From Bordetella parapertussis (GTDB lineage Bacteria > Pseudomonadota > Gammaproteobacteria > Burkholderiales > Burkholderiaceae_B): a stretch of DNA of 32,680 nt. Shown here piece after piece: positions 7,175 to 16,039 of the stretch; within the stretch, counting starts at the first letter, position 1, and the number at the start of each line of letters is the position of its first letter. A program made the translations under genes and the position numbers. The notes beneath the pieces were generated by a model. It saw nothing but the letters and a program-made list of their open reading frames with translations. It was not told the origin of the DNA and searched no databases. The stretch is from contig CAMCZQ010000016.1 in NCBI GenBank assembly GCA_945887835.1, positions 1 through 32,680 on the forward strand, given 5' to 3'.

Positions 7175-8563
7175 ATGGCTCAAACTGCCAGTGAAAAAAT
7201 TGCTTCGTTCGTTCTGAATTTTGACCCGGGCACCATTACGGCAGCCAGTCGACACGTTGCAGCCCGGGCTTTGTACGACACCATCGTTTGTGCCTTGGCA
7301 GGCGCGCAAGAGCCCGCCTCGCAACTCAGTCTTCAATATGCGCAGGGCCAAACCGGCCCGCATATGGCCACAGTTTGGGCAACAGGCCAGAAGGTGTCGC
7401 TAGAAATGGCTGCTCTGGTAAACGGCACGATGGGTCATGCTTTGGATTTTGACGACGTGTCCTCACCTCTGCGCGGTCATCCAACCGTGGCGATTTTGCC
7501 CGCTGTGATTGCGTTAGGTGAATCTCTGCAAGCGCAGGGGCGCGACATCATCACTGCGTACATTGTCGGTTTTGAGGTGAGCTTACGCTTGGCGCGTGCG
7601 ATTGTGGATGAACAGTATGCCAAGGGCTGGCATTCAACAGCTTCGATTGCGACGTTCGGTACAACGGTTGCATGTGCACATTTGTTAAAACTGAATCATG
7701 CTCAGATCGTGAATGCCTTGGGGATTACGGTCTCGCAGGTTGCGGGGACTCGTCAAAACTTTGGCACGATGTCTAAGCCCTTTCAGGCAGGGCAAGCCAA
7801 TGCGGTGGCGCTGCGTGCTGTCATGCTCGCTAAGCTTGGGTTTGATGCCTCAGCCAAGGCGCTTGATGGGGATTTGGGCTACGCCACGCTGTATGCCGAC
7901 AAGATGGATCTGCATGGCGAACTGGATCAACTCGGTCGCTTGCCCCTTGAAATCGAGCGCAGCGGCATCGAAGTTAAAAAATATCCTTTGTGCTATGCCA
8001 CACACCGCACGATTGATGGTCTGCTTGATATGCTCAAAGACACGCCGTTTAAGTTCGAGCAGCTTGACCACGTTGACATTCAAACAAACTATCGTGCCAC
8101 GGTACCCTTGATTCATAGCCGACCACAAACTGGTTTAGAGGGAAAATTCAGTATGCAGTACGCCGTCGCCGCGGCCTTGCACGATGGTGAGGTGGTGCTC
8201 AAAACTTTTGAAGATGCGGCGGTTCAGCGCGCGGCGATCCAAGCTTTTTTACCCAAGGTCAGCGTCACCGAAGGTGCGCCGCCCCTGTACCCCCGCTGGG
8301 CAGAATTAACGGTCTACTTAAAAGACGGTACGGTGCTCAAGCGTCGTGTTGAAAAACTGCGCGGTAGTCAAGAGCATCCACTCACCGACGCTGAGCTGAT
8401 TGTCAAAGGTGCCGACTGCTGCAGCTTTGGTCACTTCAATATTTCGGCAGCTGAGCTGGCTCAAACCTGCTTTACGCTTGATCAGCAGCCACTTGACGCG
8501 TTGCTCAGGACGCTTGCAGGCGCTGCGCTTGCCTCTCAGGCAAGTTCCAAAAAAGCCGCTTGA
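7175..8563 (+). CDS. MmgE/PrpD-family protein
   Basis: This 462-residue protein belongs to the MmgE/PrpD family, which includes 2-methylcitrate dehydratase, cis-aconitate decarboxylase and related enzymes acting on di- and tricarboxylates. Family features visible are the GTMGHALDFDDVSS segment early, GWHSTASIATFGTT in the middle, and KKYPLCYATHRTIDGLLD later. The ATG at 7175 was chosen over an in-frame ATG at 7121 because AAAGG lies just upstream and family proteins start near AQTASEKIASFVL. No prpB, prpC or acnD is nearby, so a methylcitrate role is unlikely to be simple; the context is transport genes for small acids (a divergent Bug gene and the liv genes downstream). The precise substrate is unknown. 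Confidence 0.9.
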   Translation: MAQTASEKIASFVLNFDPGTITAASRHVAARALYDTIVCALAGAQEPASQLSLQYAQGQTGPHMATVWATGQKVSLEMAALVNGTMGHALDFDDVSSPLRGHPTVAILPAVIALGESLQAQGRDIITAYIVGFEVSLRLARAIVDEQYAKGWHSTASIATFGTTVACAHLLKLNHAQIVNALGITVSQVAGTRQNFGTMSKPFQAGQANAVALRAVMLAKLGFDASAKALDGDLGYATLYADKMDLHGELDQLGRLPLEIERSGIEVKKYPLCYATHRTIDGLLDMLKDTPFKFEQLDHVDIQTNYRATVPLIHSRPQTGLEGKFSMQYAVAAALHDGEVVLKTFEDAAVQRAAIQAFLPKVSVTEGAPPLYPRWAELTVYLKDGTVLKRRVEKLRGSQEHPLTDAELIVKGADCCSFGHFNISAAELAQTCFTLDQQPLDALLRTLAGAALASQASSKKAA

Positions 8564-8693
8564 TGGCTTAGGGCTTCGCAGCTGCGCATGGCGTCAGGGC
8601 AGCTGCGTACGCTGTAAGGGCAATGCGTTAGCGGTAGCAGAAATGAGCCCTCAGGGAAAACGATTAAGAGAAAACCCGTAAGCGTTATTCCAT

Positions 8694-8722
8694 TTGACCA
8701 ATAGCCGATTCCAACGTACTTT
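8694..8722 (+). promoter_or_regulatory. Candidate promoter of the liv operon
   Basis: TTGACC (8694-8699) and TACTTT (8717-8722) are separated by 17 bases, a sigma-70-like arrangement. They lie 58 bp upstream of the chosen livG start. The gap from 8564 also holds two GCAGCTGCG copies near 8580-8610 that might form a structured read-through region after the MmgE/PrpD gene. Confidence 0.45.
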
Positions 8723-8779
8723 CTCACTTGCGAAATAAATAACAAACAAGCAATTTTGCTTCAATCGTGGAGAACCGAT

Positions 8780-9562
8780 TTGTCGAACCAGTCAGCGTCA
8801 GCACTGCTGAATGTTAAAGATATTACAGTCCGCTTTGGTGGCATCGTCGCGTTAGATTCTGTCAGCTTTGACGTACCTCGTAACAAAGTCTGTGGTTTGA
8901 TCGGCCCTAATGGCGCGGGTAAAACAACGCTGTTTAACTGTTTGAGCCGGCTGTACCAATATCAGGCTGGCGACCTCTTGTTTGATGGTCGATCCATCAC
9001 CCAAACGCCCGTGCACGCCATGTCAAAAATCGGCATTGGCCGCACCTTTCAAAACTTGGCGATGTTTCGTACGATGACGGTTCGGCAAAATGTGATGGTC
9101 GGGGCTCACGCGCGCTCTGCAGGCGGTTTTATTGGCACGATGCTAAAAACGCCAGCGGTTCGCGCTGAAGAAAAGCAGTTAGTCGAAGACGCAGATGCTT
9201 TGTTGTCTTATTTGAAGCTGGCAGAATTCGCCGATCGGGCAGTCGGTGATTTGTCCTTTGGCACTCAAAAACGCGTTGAGTTCGCGCGCGCACTGGCCTC
9301 AAAGCCAAAGATGCTTTTGCTCGATGAGCCCGCTGCGGGCTTGAATCACACCGAGCTAGGCGACTTAGCAAATTTTATTCGCACGGTTCGCGACGATATG
9401 GGCATCACTGTTTTGCTAGTTGAACATCACATGAGTTTGGTGATGGAGGTCTCGGACTGGATCGTCGTGTTGAACTTTGGTAAAAAAATTGCCGAAGGCA
9501 CGCCGGAAGAGATCCAGCGCAATCCCGAGGTCATCCGTGCGTATTTAGGGGATGGTAACTAA
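8780..9562 (+). CDS. livG: Liv-type ABC transporter ATP-binding protein (LivG-like)
   Basis: One of two cytoplasmic ATPases of a branched-chain-amino-acid/amide-type (HAAT) importer. Walker A GPNGAGKTT, Q-loop region GIGRTFQN, signature LSFGTQKR and Walker B MLLLDEPAAGLN are all present, followed by the switch histidine in VEHHMSLVMEVSD. The length of about 260 residues matches LivG. The TTG at 8780 is preferred because GGAG lies 7 bases upstream; an upstream in-frame TTG at 8756 has no such site. The stop overlaps the livF start. The ligand could be a branched-chain amino acid, amide, urea or aromatic acid; the ATPase does not reveal it. Confidence 0.92.
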   Translation: MSNQSASALLNVKDITVRFGGIVALDSVSFDVPRNKVCGLIGPNGAGKTTLFNCLSRLYQYQAGDLLFDGRSITQTPVHAMSKIGIGRTFQNLAMFRTMTVRQNVMVGAHARSAGGFIGTMLKTPAVRAEEKQLVEDADALLSYLKLAEFADRAVGDLSFGTQKRVEFARALASKPKMLLLDEPAAGLNHTELGDLANFIRTVRDDMGITVLLVEHHMSLVMEVSDWIVVLNFGKKIAEGTPEEIQRNPEVIRAYLGDGN

Positions 9563-10272
9563 TGAAGCTGCTTGATGTTGCCAACTTGAATGCGTGGTAC
9601 GGACCTAACCAAGTGCTGTTTGATTTAAATTTTGATTTAAAGGTGGGCGGTATCACGACTATTCTGGGTGCGAATGGCGCCGGAAAAACGACGACTCTGC
9701 GCGCCGTGTGTCAGGCCGTTCAAACGACTGGTTCGATCACTTTTATAGACAAGCGCATCGACGGCAAAGCGACCGAAGATATCGTCAGGGTCGGGATCGC
9801 GCATGTGCCTGACGGGCGCGGTACCTTCATGGCCCTGACCGTCGAAGAAAACCTAAAACTTGGTGCCTATACGCGTAAAGATCGCCACGAGGTGCAGGTT
9901 GATCTCGAACGCATGTACAGCAGGTTTCCGCGCTTAAAAGAACGCTTTCGTCAGCAGGCAGGTACCTTGTCGGGTGGCGAACAACAAATGCTTGCCATCA
10001 GTCGTGCGCTCATGCTGCGCCCCCGCTTACTGCTTTTAGACGAGCCTTCTTTTGGTTTAGCACCTCTGATCGTGAAAGAGATATTCGAGATCATGCGTCA
10101 AATTAATCAAGAAGATCAGGTCAGTATGCTGCTTGTCGAGCAGAACGCGGCCTTGGCATTGAACCTGGCGGATCATGCTTATTTGCTCGAGACAGGCAAG
10201 GTTGTTTTGTCGGGTCCTGCGGCTGATATCAAAGCTGACGAGTCGATTCGACGCGTGTACTTGGGTTATTAA
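9562..10272 (+). CDS. livF: Liv-type ABC transporter ATP-binding protein (LivF-like)
   Basis: Second ATPase of the importer, 236 residues, the usual LivF size. Walker A GANGAGKTT, the VPDGRGTFMALTVEENL segment typical of LivF, signature LSGGEQQMLAISRALM and Walker B LLLLDEPSFGLAP are visible. Its ATG overlaps the livG stop codon (TAATG), indicating coupled translation so that both ATPases are made in equal amounts. Confidence 0.93.
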   Translation: MKLLDVANLNAWYGPNQVLFDLNFDLKVGGITTILGANGAGKTTTLRAVCQAVQTTGSITFIDKRIDGKATEDIVRVGIAHVPDGRGTFMALTVEENLKLGAYTRKDRHEVQVDLERMYSRFPRLKERFRQQAGTLSGGEQQMLAISRALMLRPRLLLLDEPSFGLAPLIVKEIFEIMRQINQEDQVSMLLVEQNAALALNLADHAYLLETGKVVLSGPAADIKADESIRRVYLGY

Positions 10273-10298
10273 ACTAGCGATCAGGTTGTGGAGTTTTA

Positions 10299-11171
10299 AT
10301 GGATTCGTTTTTATTGCAAGTCACTGCGGGGTTAGCGAACGGTGGTATTTATGCCGCGGTCGGGCTAGCGTTGGTCATGATCCACCAGGCGACCCATCAC
10401 ATTAATTTTGCACAAGGCGAGATGGCGACGTTCTCGACCTTTATCGCTTGGGCAATGATCCAGGCGGGCGTGCCTTACTGGGTGGCGTTTGTCGTGACGA
10501 TGGTCGTGTCGTTTGTCGCAGGTTTACTGATTCAGCGGATTTTTCTCAAGCCTGTTGAAAAAGCGCCGATCCTAACGAATGTGATCGTGTTTGTTGGTTT
10601 GCTCGTGATTTTTAACGCCTTTGCTGGTTGGATTTTTGAGCACACGATTAAATCGTTTCCGAGTCCGTTTCCGGTTGAGGGTATGTTCTTGGCTAAATAC
10701 TTTTCTGGTCACCAAATCGGGTCAATTTCGGTCACACTCGTTGTGCTGCTCTCGGTGTTCTGCTTCTTTCGTTTTACGCCGCTTGGTCTGGCGATGCGTG
10801 CGGCCGCATTTAATCCCGAGTCGGCCCGCTTGGTCGGGATTCGCGTGTCTTGGATGTTGGCGCTTGGATGGGGGATGGCCGCCTTAATCGGAGCAGTGGC
10901 CGGCATGATGATCGCACCCATTGTGTTTCTTGATCCAAATATGATGGCCGGCATTTTGCTCTATGGTTTTGCTGCAGCCTTGCTTGGTGGGATAGATAAC
11001 CCTTGGGGCGCCGTTGTTGGTGGCGTCATTTTAGGTGTGCTTGAAAACATCTTGGGCGCGTATGTCATTGGCAGCGACCTGAAGCTTACGATGGCGTTGG
11101 TCTTAATCGTGACGATTCTGATCTTCCGTCCCTATGGCCTTTTTGGCAAACCTATTTTCTCGCGCGTCTAA
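10299..11171 (+). CDS. livH: Liv-type ABC transporter permease (LivH-like)
   Basis: Inner-membrane permease of 290 residues with about eight hydrophobic segments. The N-terminus GLANGGIYAAVGLALVMI and the following HHINFAQGEMATF are diagnostic for LivH. GLAMRAAAFNPESARLVGI is the cytoplasmic coupling loop that docks on the ATPase. It lies 26 bp after livF and 10 bp before livM, within one operon. Confidence 0.93.
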   Translation: MDSFLLQVTAGLANGGIYAAVGLALVMIHQATHHINFAQGEMATFSTFIAWAMIQAGVPYWVAFVVTMVVSFVAGLLIQRIFLKPVEKAPILTNVIVFVGLLVIFNAFAGWIFEHTIKSFPSPFPVEGMFLAKYFSGHQIGSISVTLVVLLSVFCFFRFTPLGLAMRAAAFNPESARLVGIRVSWMLALGWGMAALIGAVAGMMIAPIVFLDPNMMAGILLYGFAAALLGGIDNPWGAVVGGVILGVLENILGAYVIGSDLKLTMALVLIVTILIFRPYGLFGKPIFSRV

Positions 11172-11181
11172 GAGAGCCAAC

Positions 11182-12144
11182 ATGTCTGCCATTTTCAAAA
11201 AAATAATTTTAGTGGTCGCTGTGCTTGCTGCGGTCTTGCTACCTTTTGTACTTGAAGATTTTCGAGTGTTTCAACTGAATTTAGTGTTGATCTATGCAAT
11301 CGCAATTTTGGGCTTGAACATCTTGACAGGCTATGGCGGTCAGATTTCGCTGGGGCATGGGGCGTTTTATGCAGTCGGCGCTTACACGTCTGCAATCTTA
11401 ATTTCGCAGCTAGGAATGTCGGCTTATCTGACCATACCGATTGCCGCGGTAGTTTGCTTGGTAATGGGTGTATTGATGGGGTTTCCAGCGCTCCGTCTCG
11501 CGGGTCATTACTTAGCCCTAGCAACCTTCGCGTTGGCGATTGCGACACCACAGTTACTCAAATACAAAGGAATTGAGCATTGGACGGGCGGGGTGCAAGG
11601 GATTATTCTTGATAAGCCTACGCCTCCCTTCGGGCTCACGCTCTTTGGCAACGAGCTCAGCGAGGATCGATGGCTTTACCTCGTGATCTTGGCAATTGCA
11701 TTAGGCTTATTTTGGTTGGCTCATAATTTGCTGTCTGGCCGAGTGGGGCGCGCCATCGTGGCGATTCGAGATCAGCCCACTGCTGCAGCCGCCTTGGGCA
11801 TTAATTTAACGTTCGTGAAGACCGCCACGTTTGGCCTGTCAGCTGCCTACACCGGTATCGCAGGTGCACTGAGCGCGCTGGCAGTTGCCTATATCGCGCC
11901 AGATAGCTTCCCGGCGTTTTTATCGATCAGTTTGTTGGTCGGGGTCGTCGTCGGCGGCCTGGGTTCAATATCGGGCGCAATCTTTGGTGCTTTGTTTATT
12001 CAGTTTGTTCCTAACGTTGCAGATGAGCTTTCGAAGTCTGCGCCGTGGGCAGTGTATGGAGGCATGCTGTTGGCGCTGGCTTACGTTGCGCCAGATGGTG
12101 TGATGGGGATTTTGCAAAAAATTAAAAAGAGGAGACAAACATAA
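11182..12144 (+). CDS. livM: Liv-type ABC transporter permease (LivM-like)
   Basis: Second permease, about 320 residues and very hydrophobic. LNILTGYGGQISLGHGAFYAVGAY is the LivM hallmark, and GRAIVAIRDQPTAAAALGI is the coupling loop. The ATG at 11182 was chosen because AAGAGAG lies just upstream; the in-frame start at 11134 would overlap livH. The stop TAA overlaps the next ATG, so the permease and the first binding protein are coupled. Confidence 0.92.
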   Translation: MSAIFKKIILVVAVLAAVLLPFVLEDFRVFQLNLVLIYAIAILGLNILTGYGGQISLGHGAFYAVGAYTSAILISQLGMSAYLTIPIAAVVCLVMGVLMGFPALRLAGHYLALATFALAIATPQLLKYKGIEHWTGGVQGIILDKPTPPFGLTLFGNELSEDRWLYLVILAIALGLFWLAHNLLSGRVGRAIVAIRDQPTAAAALGINLTFVKTATFGLSAAYTGIAGALSALAVAYIAPDSFPAFLSISLLVGVVVGGLGSISGAIFGALFIQFVPNVADELSKSAPWAVYGGMLLALAYVAPDGVMGILQKIKKRRQT

Positions 12145-13349
12145 TGAAAAAAATAAATCACATAAAAGGCCTAGTCGCAGTTGTCGCGTTAACGTTTGCC
12201 AGTTTTAGCCTAAACGCGCAGCCTTATGATCCGGGCGCGACCGACAAAGAAATAAAAATTGGCAACACCAATCCGTATTCGGGTGCGTTCTCGGCCTATG
12301 GCTCGTACGGCAAAGCGCAAGCGGCTTACTTTAAAAAAATTAATGACGACGGCGGCATTAATGGTCGCAAAATCAATTTCATTTCAATGGATGATGGTTT
12401 TGCTCCACCCAAGACACTCGAGAACGCTCGTAAATTAGTCGAACAAGAAAAAGTCTTATTCTTTTTTGCGACTTTAGGAACCGCGCCTAACACTGCGATT
12501 CATAAGTACATGAATCAAAAAAAGGTGCCGCAGCTTTTCGTGCAAACCGGTGCGTCAAAATGGGGTGATCCAAAAAATTATCCTTGGACCATGGGTTGGC
12601 AACCTAACTACATCAGCGAGGGCAAGGTGTTTGCCCAAGCGATTTTAGATAATCAACCCAAGGGCAAGATAGCGCTACTTTATCAAAACGACGATTCAGG
12701 TAAGGATTTGCTGATTGGTCTTGAGCAAGGTTTAGGTGCTAAAAAAGATATGCTCGTGGCACGAGAAACCTACGAGGGAACCGATCCGACCGTTGACAGT
12801 CAGATCGTGAAACTCAAAGCGTCTGGGGCAGACATTTTCATTCACGGTAGCGGACCAAAGTTCGCAGCACAATCGATGAAAAAAATTGCTGAATTAGGTT
12901 GGAAACCCACGCAATATGTCTGGCAGGTTTCAAGCTCAATTGGTGCTGTTCTGACGCCAGCGGGGATTGAAAATACCGTCGGTCTGATTACCTCGGCTTT
13001 TTCTAAAGATCCAAGCGATCCACAGTGGAAAACCGATAAAGCGATTTTAGAGTACGAAGCGTGGTTTAAAAAATATTTACCTGGCGCTGATCCGACAGAC
13101 AGCTTTTACATCCAGGGTTATATGAATGCTCAGACGGTTGAGCATGTTCTGCGGCAGGCGGGCAACAATTTGACGCGTGAAAACATCATGAAACAAGCCG
13201 CCAGTATTAATGACTTTAGATTGCCTTTGTTATTGCCCGGCGTAAACGTGCAGACGAGTGCGACTGATTTCTATCCGATCGAGCGGATGCAGTTAGCCCG
13301 ATTCGATGGAAAAGCCTGGGTGTTGTTTGGTAAGACGTACGGGGATTAG
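12144..13349 (+). CDS. ABC transporter substrate-binding protein, LivK-like copy 1
   Basis: This 401-residue periplasmic binding protein has a signal peptide cleaved near LNAQP. Mature features are ATDKEIKIGNTNPYSG, DDGGINGRKI and VPQLFVQTGASKWGDP, typical of the receptor-family ligand-binding (Peripla_BP_6) proteins used by HAAT importers. A strong AGAGGAG site precedes the start. It is closely similar along its whole length to the next gene. The C-terminus LQTSATDFYPIERMQL-type region is of the kind found in receptors proposed to bind aromatic or branched acids, but the ligand cannot be told. Confidence 0.93.
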   Translation: MKKINHIKGLVAVVALTFASFSLNAQPYDPGATDKEIKIGNTNPYSGAFSAYGSYGKAQAAYFKKINDDGGINGRKINFISMDDGFAPPKTLENARKLVEQEKVLFFFATLGTAPNTAIHKYMNQKKVPQLFVQTGASKWGDPKNYPWTMGWQPNYISEGKVFAQAILDNQPKGKIALLYQNDDSGKDLLIGLEQGLGAKKDMLVARETYEGTDPTVDSQIVKLKASGADIFIHGSGPKFAAQSMKKIAELGWKPTQYVWQVSSSIGAVLTPAGIENTVGLITSAFSKDPSDPQWKTDKAILEYEAWFKKYLPGADPTDSFYIQGYMNAQTVEHVLRQAGNNLTRENIMKQAASINDFRLPLLLPGVNVQTSATDFYPIERMQLARFDGKAWVLFGKTYGD

Positions 13350-13386
13350 ATTCAATTTAATATGTTTTTATAAGGGAGTATTTGTG

Positions 13387-14595
13387 ATGAAAAAAGAACT
13401 TCGTAAATTAAGTGCGATCTTCATGACCGTCGGTCTTGCACTTGCAAGCACGATTGCTTGCGCACAGCCTTATGGGCCGGGCGTAACAGACAAGGTTATT
13501 AAGATCGGCAATATCAATCCGTATTCAGGCCCAGCATCTTCCTACAGTTCATACGGTAAAGCGCAAGCGGCTTACTTCAAAAAAGTCAATGATGAAGGCG
13601 GTATTAACGGGCGCATGATTGAGTTTATTTCTTTAGATGACAACTATCAGCCCCCGAAGACACTAGAGCAAGCGCGCAGACTGGTCGAGCAAGATAAAGT
13701 GTTGTTGATTTTCGCTTCGCTTGGCACGCCCACCAATTCTGCGATTCATAAGTATATGAATCAAAGAAAGGTTCCACAGCTCTTTGTGCAGACCGGTGCT
13801 TCAAAATGGGGTGATCCCAAAAACTTTCCATGGACAATGGGTTGGCAGCCCAACTACCACAGCGAAGGTAAGATCTACGCGCAGGCAATCTTACAAAATC
13901 AGCCTAATGGAAAAATAGCGATTTTGTATCAAAATGACGATTATGGTAAGGATTACATCACCGGCATTGAAGAGGGACTTGGTGATAAAAAAAATATGAT
14001 CGTCGCGCGTGAAAGCTACGAGACGAGCGATCCGACGATTGATAGTCAGATCGTTAAGCTTCGTGCCTCCGGTGCTGATGTGTTCTTGAACATCACTATT
14101 CCAAAGTTTGCGGCACAAGCCATTAAAAAAATGGCTGAACTCAACTGGAAACCGACGCATTATTTAAACCAAGTCTCGAGCTCGGTCGGTTCAACCTTGA
14201 TCCCCGCCGGCCTTGAAAATAGTGTTGGGTTAATTACCACGTCGTTTATTAAGGATCCAAGTGATCCTCAATGGAAAGACGACAAAGCGTTTTTAGAGTA
14301 TCAAGCCTGGTTTAAAAAATATATGCCAACCGCAGATCAAAATGACGGTTTTTATATACAAGGCTATACCAACGCTCAGACGCTTGAGTACGTACTCAAA
14401 CAAGCGGGTAATGATCTGACTCGTGAAAATGTGATGAAGCAGGCAGCAAACATCAAAGATTTGAAACTGCCCTTGTTACTGCCTGGCATTAATGTCCAAA
14501 CGGGTCCGGATGATTTCTATCCGATCGAGCGTATGCAATTAGCGCGCTTTGATGGCAAAGCCTGGAGATTATTTGGTAAAGTTTACGGCGATTAA
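13387..14595 (+). CDS. ABC transporter substrate-binding protein, LivK-like copy 2
   Basis: Paralogue of the preceding gene, with a signal peptide ending near TIACAQP and the same blocks (INPYSGPASSYSSYGKAQA, VPQLFVQTGASKWGDP, FYPIERMQLARFDGKAW). An AAGGGAG site lies upstream; GTG 13384 is an alternative start three bases earlier. By eye the two proteins are roughly three-quarters identical, with differences clustered near the likely ligand cleft: copy 1 has HGSGPKFAAQ where copy 2 has NITIPKFAAQ, and VWQVSSSIG versus LNQVSSSVG. They probably feed the same permease with different ligands or affinities. A terminator follows. Confidence 0.93.
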   Translation: MKKELRKLSAIFMTVGLALASTIACAQPYGPGVTDKVIKIGNINPYSGPASSYSSYGKAQAAYFKKVNDEGGINGRMIEFISLDDNYQPPKTLEQARRLVEQDKVLLIFASLGTPTNSAIHKYMNQRKVPQLFVQTGASKWGDPKNFPWTMGWQPNYHSEGKIYAQAILQNQPNGKIAILYQNDDYGKDYITGIEEGLGDKKNMIVARESYETSDPTIDSQIVKLRASGADVFLNITIPKFAAQAIKKMAELNWKPTHYLNQVSSSVGSTLIPAGLENSVGLITTSFIKDPSDPQWKDDKAFLEYQAWFKKYMPTADQNDGFYIQGYTNAQTLEYVLKQAGNDLTRENVMKQAANIKDLKLPLLLPGINVQTGPDDFYPIERMQLARFDGKAWRLFGKVYGD

Positions 14596-14613
14596 TATGC
14601 TTGCCTGTTAAAT

Positions 14614-14643
14614 AAAAAAGACCGCGTCAAGCGGTCTTTTTTT
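14614..14643 (+). terminator. Rho-independent terminator of the liv operon
   Basis: Stem AAAAGACCGC and GCGGTCTTTT with loop GTCAA, followed by a T-run. It lies 19 bp after the second binding-protein gene. Because the stem is A-rich on one side and T-rich on the other, it may also stop the convergent Bug gene. Confidence 0.9.
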
Positions 14644-14698
14644 GCGCGAGTGGCGAGACTCAAGCTCAGTGCTTGCTCTGCAACGAGATCACACCGCT

Positions 14699-15688
14699 TC
14701 AGTCGATCACGATCCCAGCGTCTTGAATGATCTTGGCCCAACGTACCCGCTCTTCTTGTGCATACTGATTAAAGTGTGCCGAGGTGTCACCAATCGTGAC
14801 GGCACCTTGGGCAAGTAATTGCGCTTTGATCTGGGGGTCGTTTAAGATCTTTACCGTTTCAAGATTTAATTTTTCAACGATTGCCGATGGCGTTGCTTTG
14901 GGTGCATACAGACCAAACCAACCACTGACTTCGTAGCCTTTCAGCCCCGATTCTGCGATCGTGGGTACGTCAGGCAACAGTTCAGAGCGCTTTGCCGACG
15001 TCACACCAAGTGCTTTAAGTTTGCCCGCTTGTATCAGCGACAGACAAATTGGCAAATTACAGAACATCATTTCAACTCTGCCGCCAAGAATGTCGTTGAT
15101 CACGGCAGGGCTACTTTTATACGGTATGTGTACCATTTCAACCTGGGCCATTTTCTTAAAAATTTCGCCCGACAAGTGCATGCTACCGCCCGCACCACTT
15201 GAGCCATAGCTAAAGCTTTTTGCTTTTTGCAAGGCAAGAAGTTCTTTCACGTTGTTCGCTTGCACTTGGGGGCCGATCACCAAAACGTTTGGTACCGACA
15301 CAAGATTGGTAATACCAATAAAGTCGCGCTGAGGGTCGTATTTGATATTTTTGTGCAGCGTCACGTTAATCGAGCCGATGCTTGTTGAGCCGACCATCAG
15401 GGTGTATCCGTCGGGTGCGGCGGTAGCAACGTAATTAGCACCGATATTGCCATCTGCGCCTGCTTTGTTTTCAGCAACCACTGGTTGACCCAAGGATGCG
15501 GACAGCTTCGTGGCCACGATACGCGCGAGCACATCAGTCAGTGTGCCGGGTCCAAACGGAACAATGATGGTGATCGGTTTGTTGGGATAGGCTGCGGTTT
15601 GCGCCTGCGCCTGCGAACTGAGCAGGCCAGTGGCCGACGCTAAAACAATGGTCGTGATATGAAGCATTGAGACAAATGTGCGTTTCAT
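14699..15688 (-). CDS. Bug/TctC-family periplasmic solute receptor (second)
   Basis: Another orphan tripartite tricarboxylate transporter receptor of about 329 residues. It has a signal peptide ending SSQAQAQTAA, then YPNKPITIIVPFGPGTLTDVLAR, ENKAGADGNIGANYV and DGYTLMVGSTS. It belongs to the same family as the gene at 5973 but is clearly different in sequence, so the ligand probably differs. ATG 15688 is preferred; an in-frame GTG lies at 15703. It converges on the liv operon and has the repeat-bearing intergenic region upstream. Confidence 0.92.
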   Translation of the reverse strand: MKRTFVSMLHITTIVLASATGLLSSQAQAQTAAYPNKPITIIVPFGPGTLTDVLARIVATKLSASLGQPVVAENKAGADGNIGANYVATAAPDGYTLMVGSTSIGSINVTLHKNIKYDPQRDFIGITNLVSVPNVLVIGPQVQANNVKELLALQKAKSFSYGSSGAGGSMHLSGEIFKKMAQVEMVHIPYKSSPAVINDILGGRVEMMFCNLPICLSLIQAGKLKALGVTSAKRSELLPDVPTIAESGLKGYEVSGWFGLYAPKATPSAIVEKLNLETVKILNDPQIKAQLLAQGAVTIGDTSAHFNQYAQEERVRWAKIIQDAGIVID

Positions 15689-15890
15689 TGGGTAGCCATC
15701 CACTTGGTTGGATCGTTGAAAGGGCTTCTATGCAAGGCACGCAAAGAGGCGCTATTTAGTGCAAAGCTCTGTTTGGTGGCCTGCATTTGCTGCATTTAAG
15801 CGCAAGCGCGGGTGACTTTCAAGAGATAATTTTCTAAAGGCCTGGGTCAGACTCATGCATCGTTACTGTGCAGAGCGTGTGGGAGAGGGC

Positions 15891-15956
15891 TTTGTTTGGT
15901 GAAAAGAGTGTACCAAGCATTTGGGGTTATTTTGTTTGGTAATGAGAGTGTGCCAA
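15891..15956. repeat. Paired 26-bp direct repeats with LysR-box-like dyads
   Basis: Two 26-bp copies, 15891-15916 and 15931-15956, match at 22 positions and are exactly 40 bp apart (about four helical turns). Each holds a dyad TTGGT-N11-ACCAA (first) or TTGGT-N11-GCCAA (second), which fits the T-N11-A form of LysR-type operators. A partial third TGTTTGGTGG lies near 15770. They sit between a Bug receptor gene and a lipoprotein gene, each read away from the region. The rest of 15689-16039 holds no convincing gene. Confidence 0.6.
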
Positions 15957-16039
15957 AATTGAGAATAGTGGTGAGCGTGTTTCTTGTAGTTGAAGGCACT
16001 TATTCGATTTTTCTCTAGTTTTTGATCCGGCGTTTACCT

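Noticed and set aside
7713-8111. 132-residue open frame inside the MmgE/PrpD gene
   Set aside because: Out-of-frame shadow of a gene with clear family motifs.
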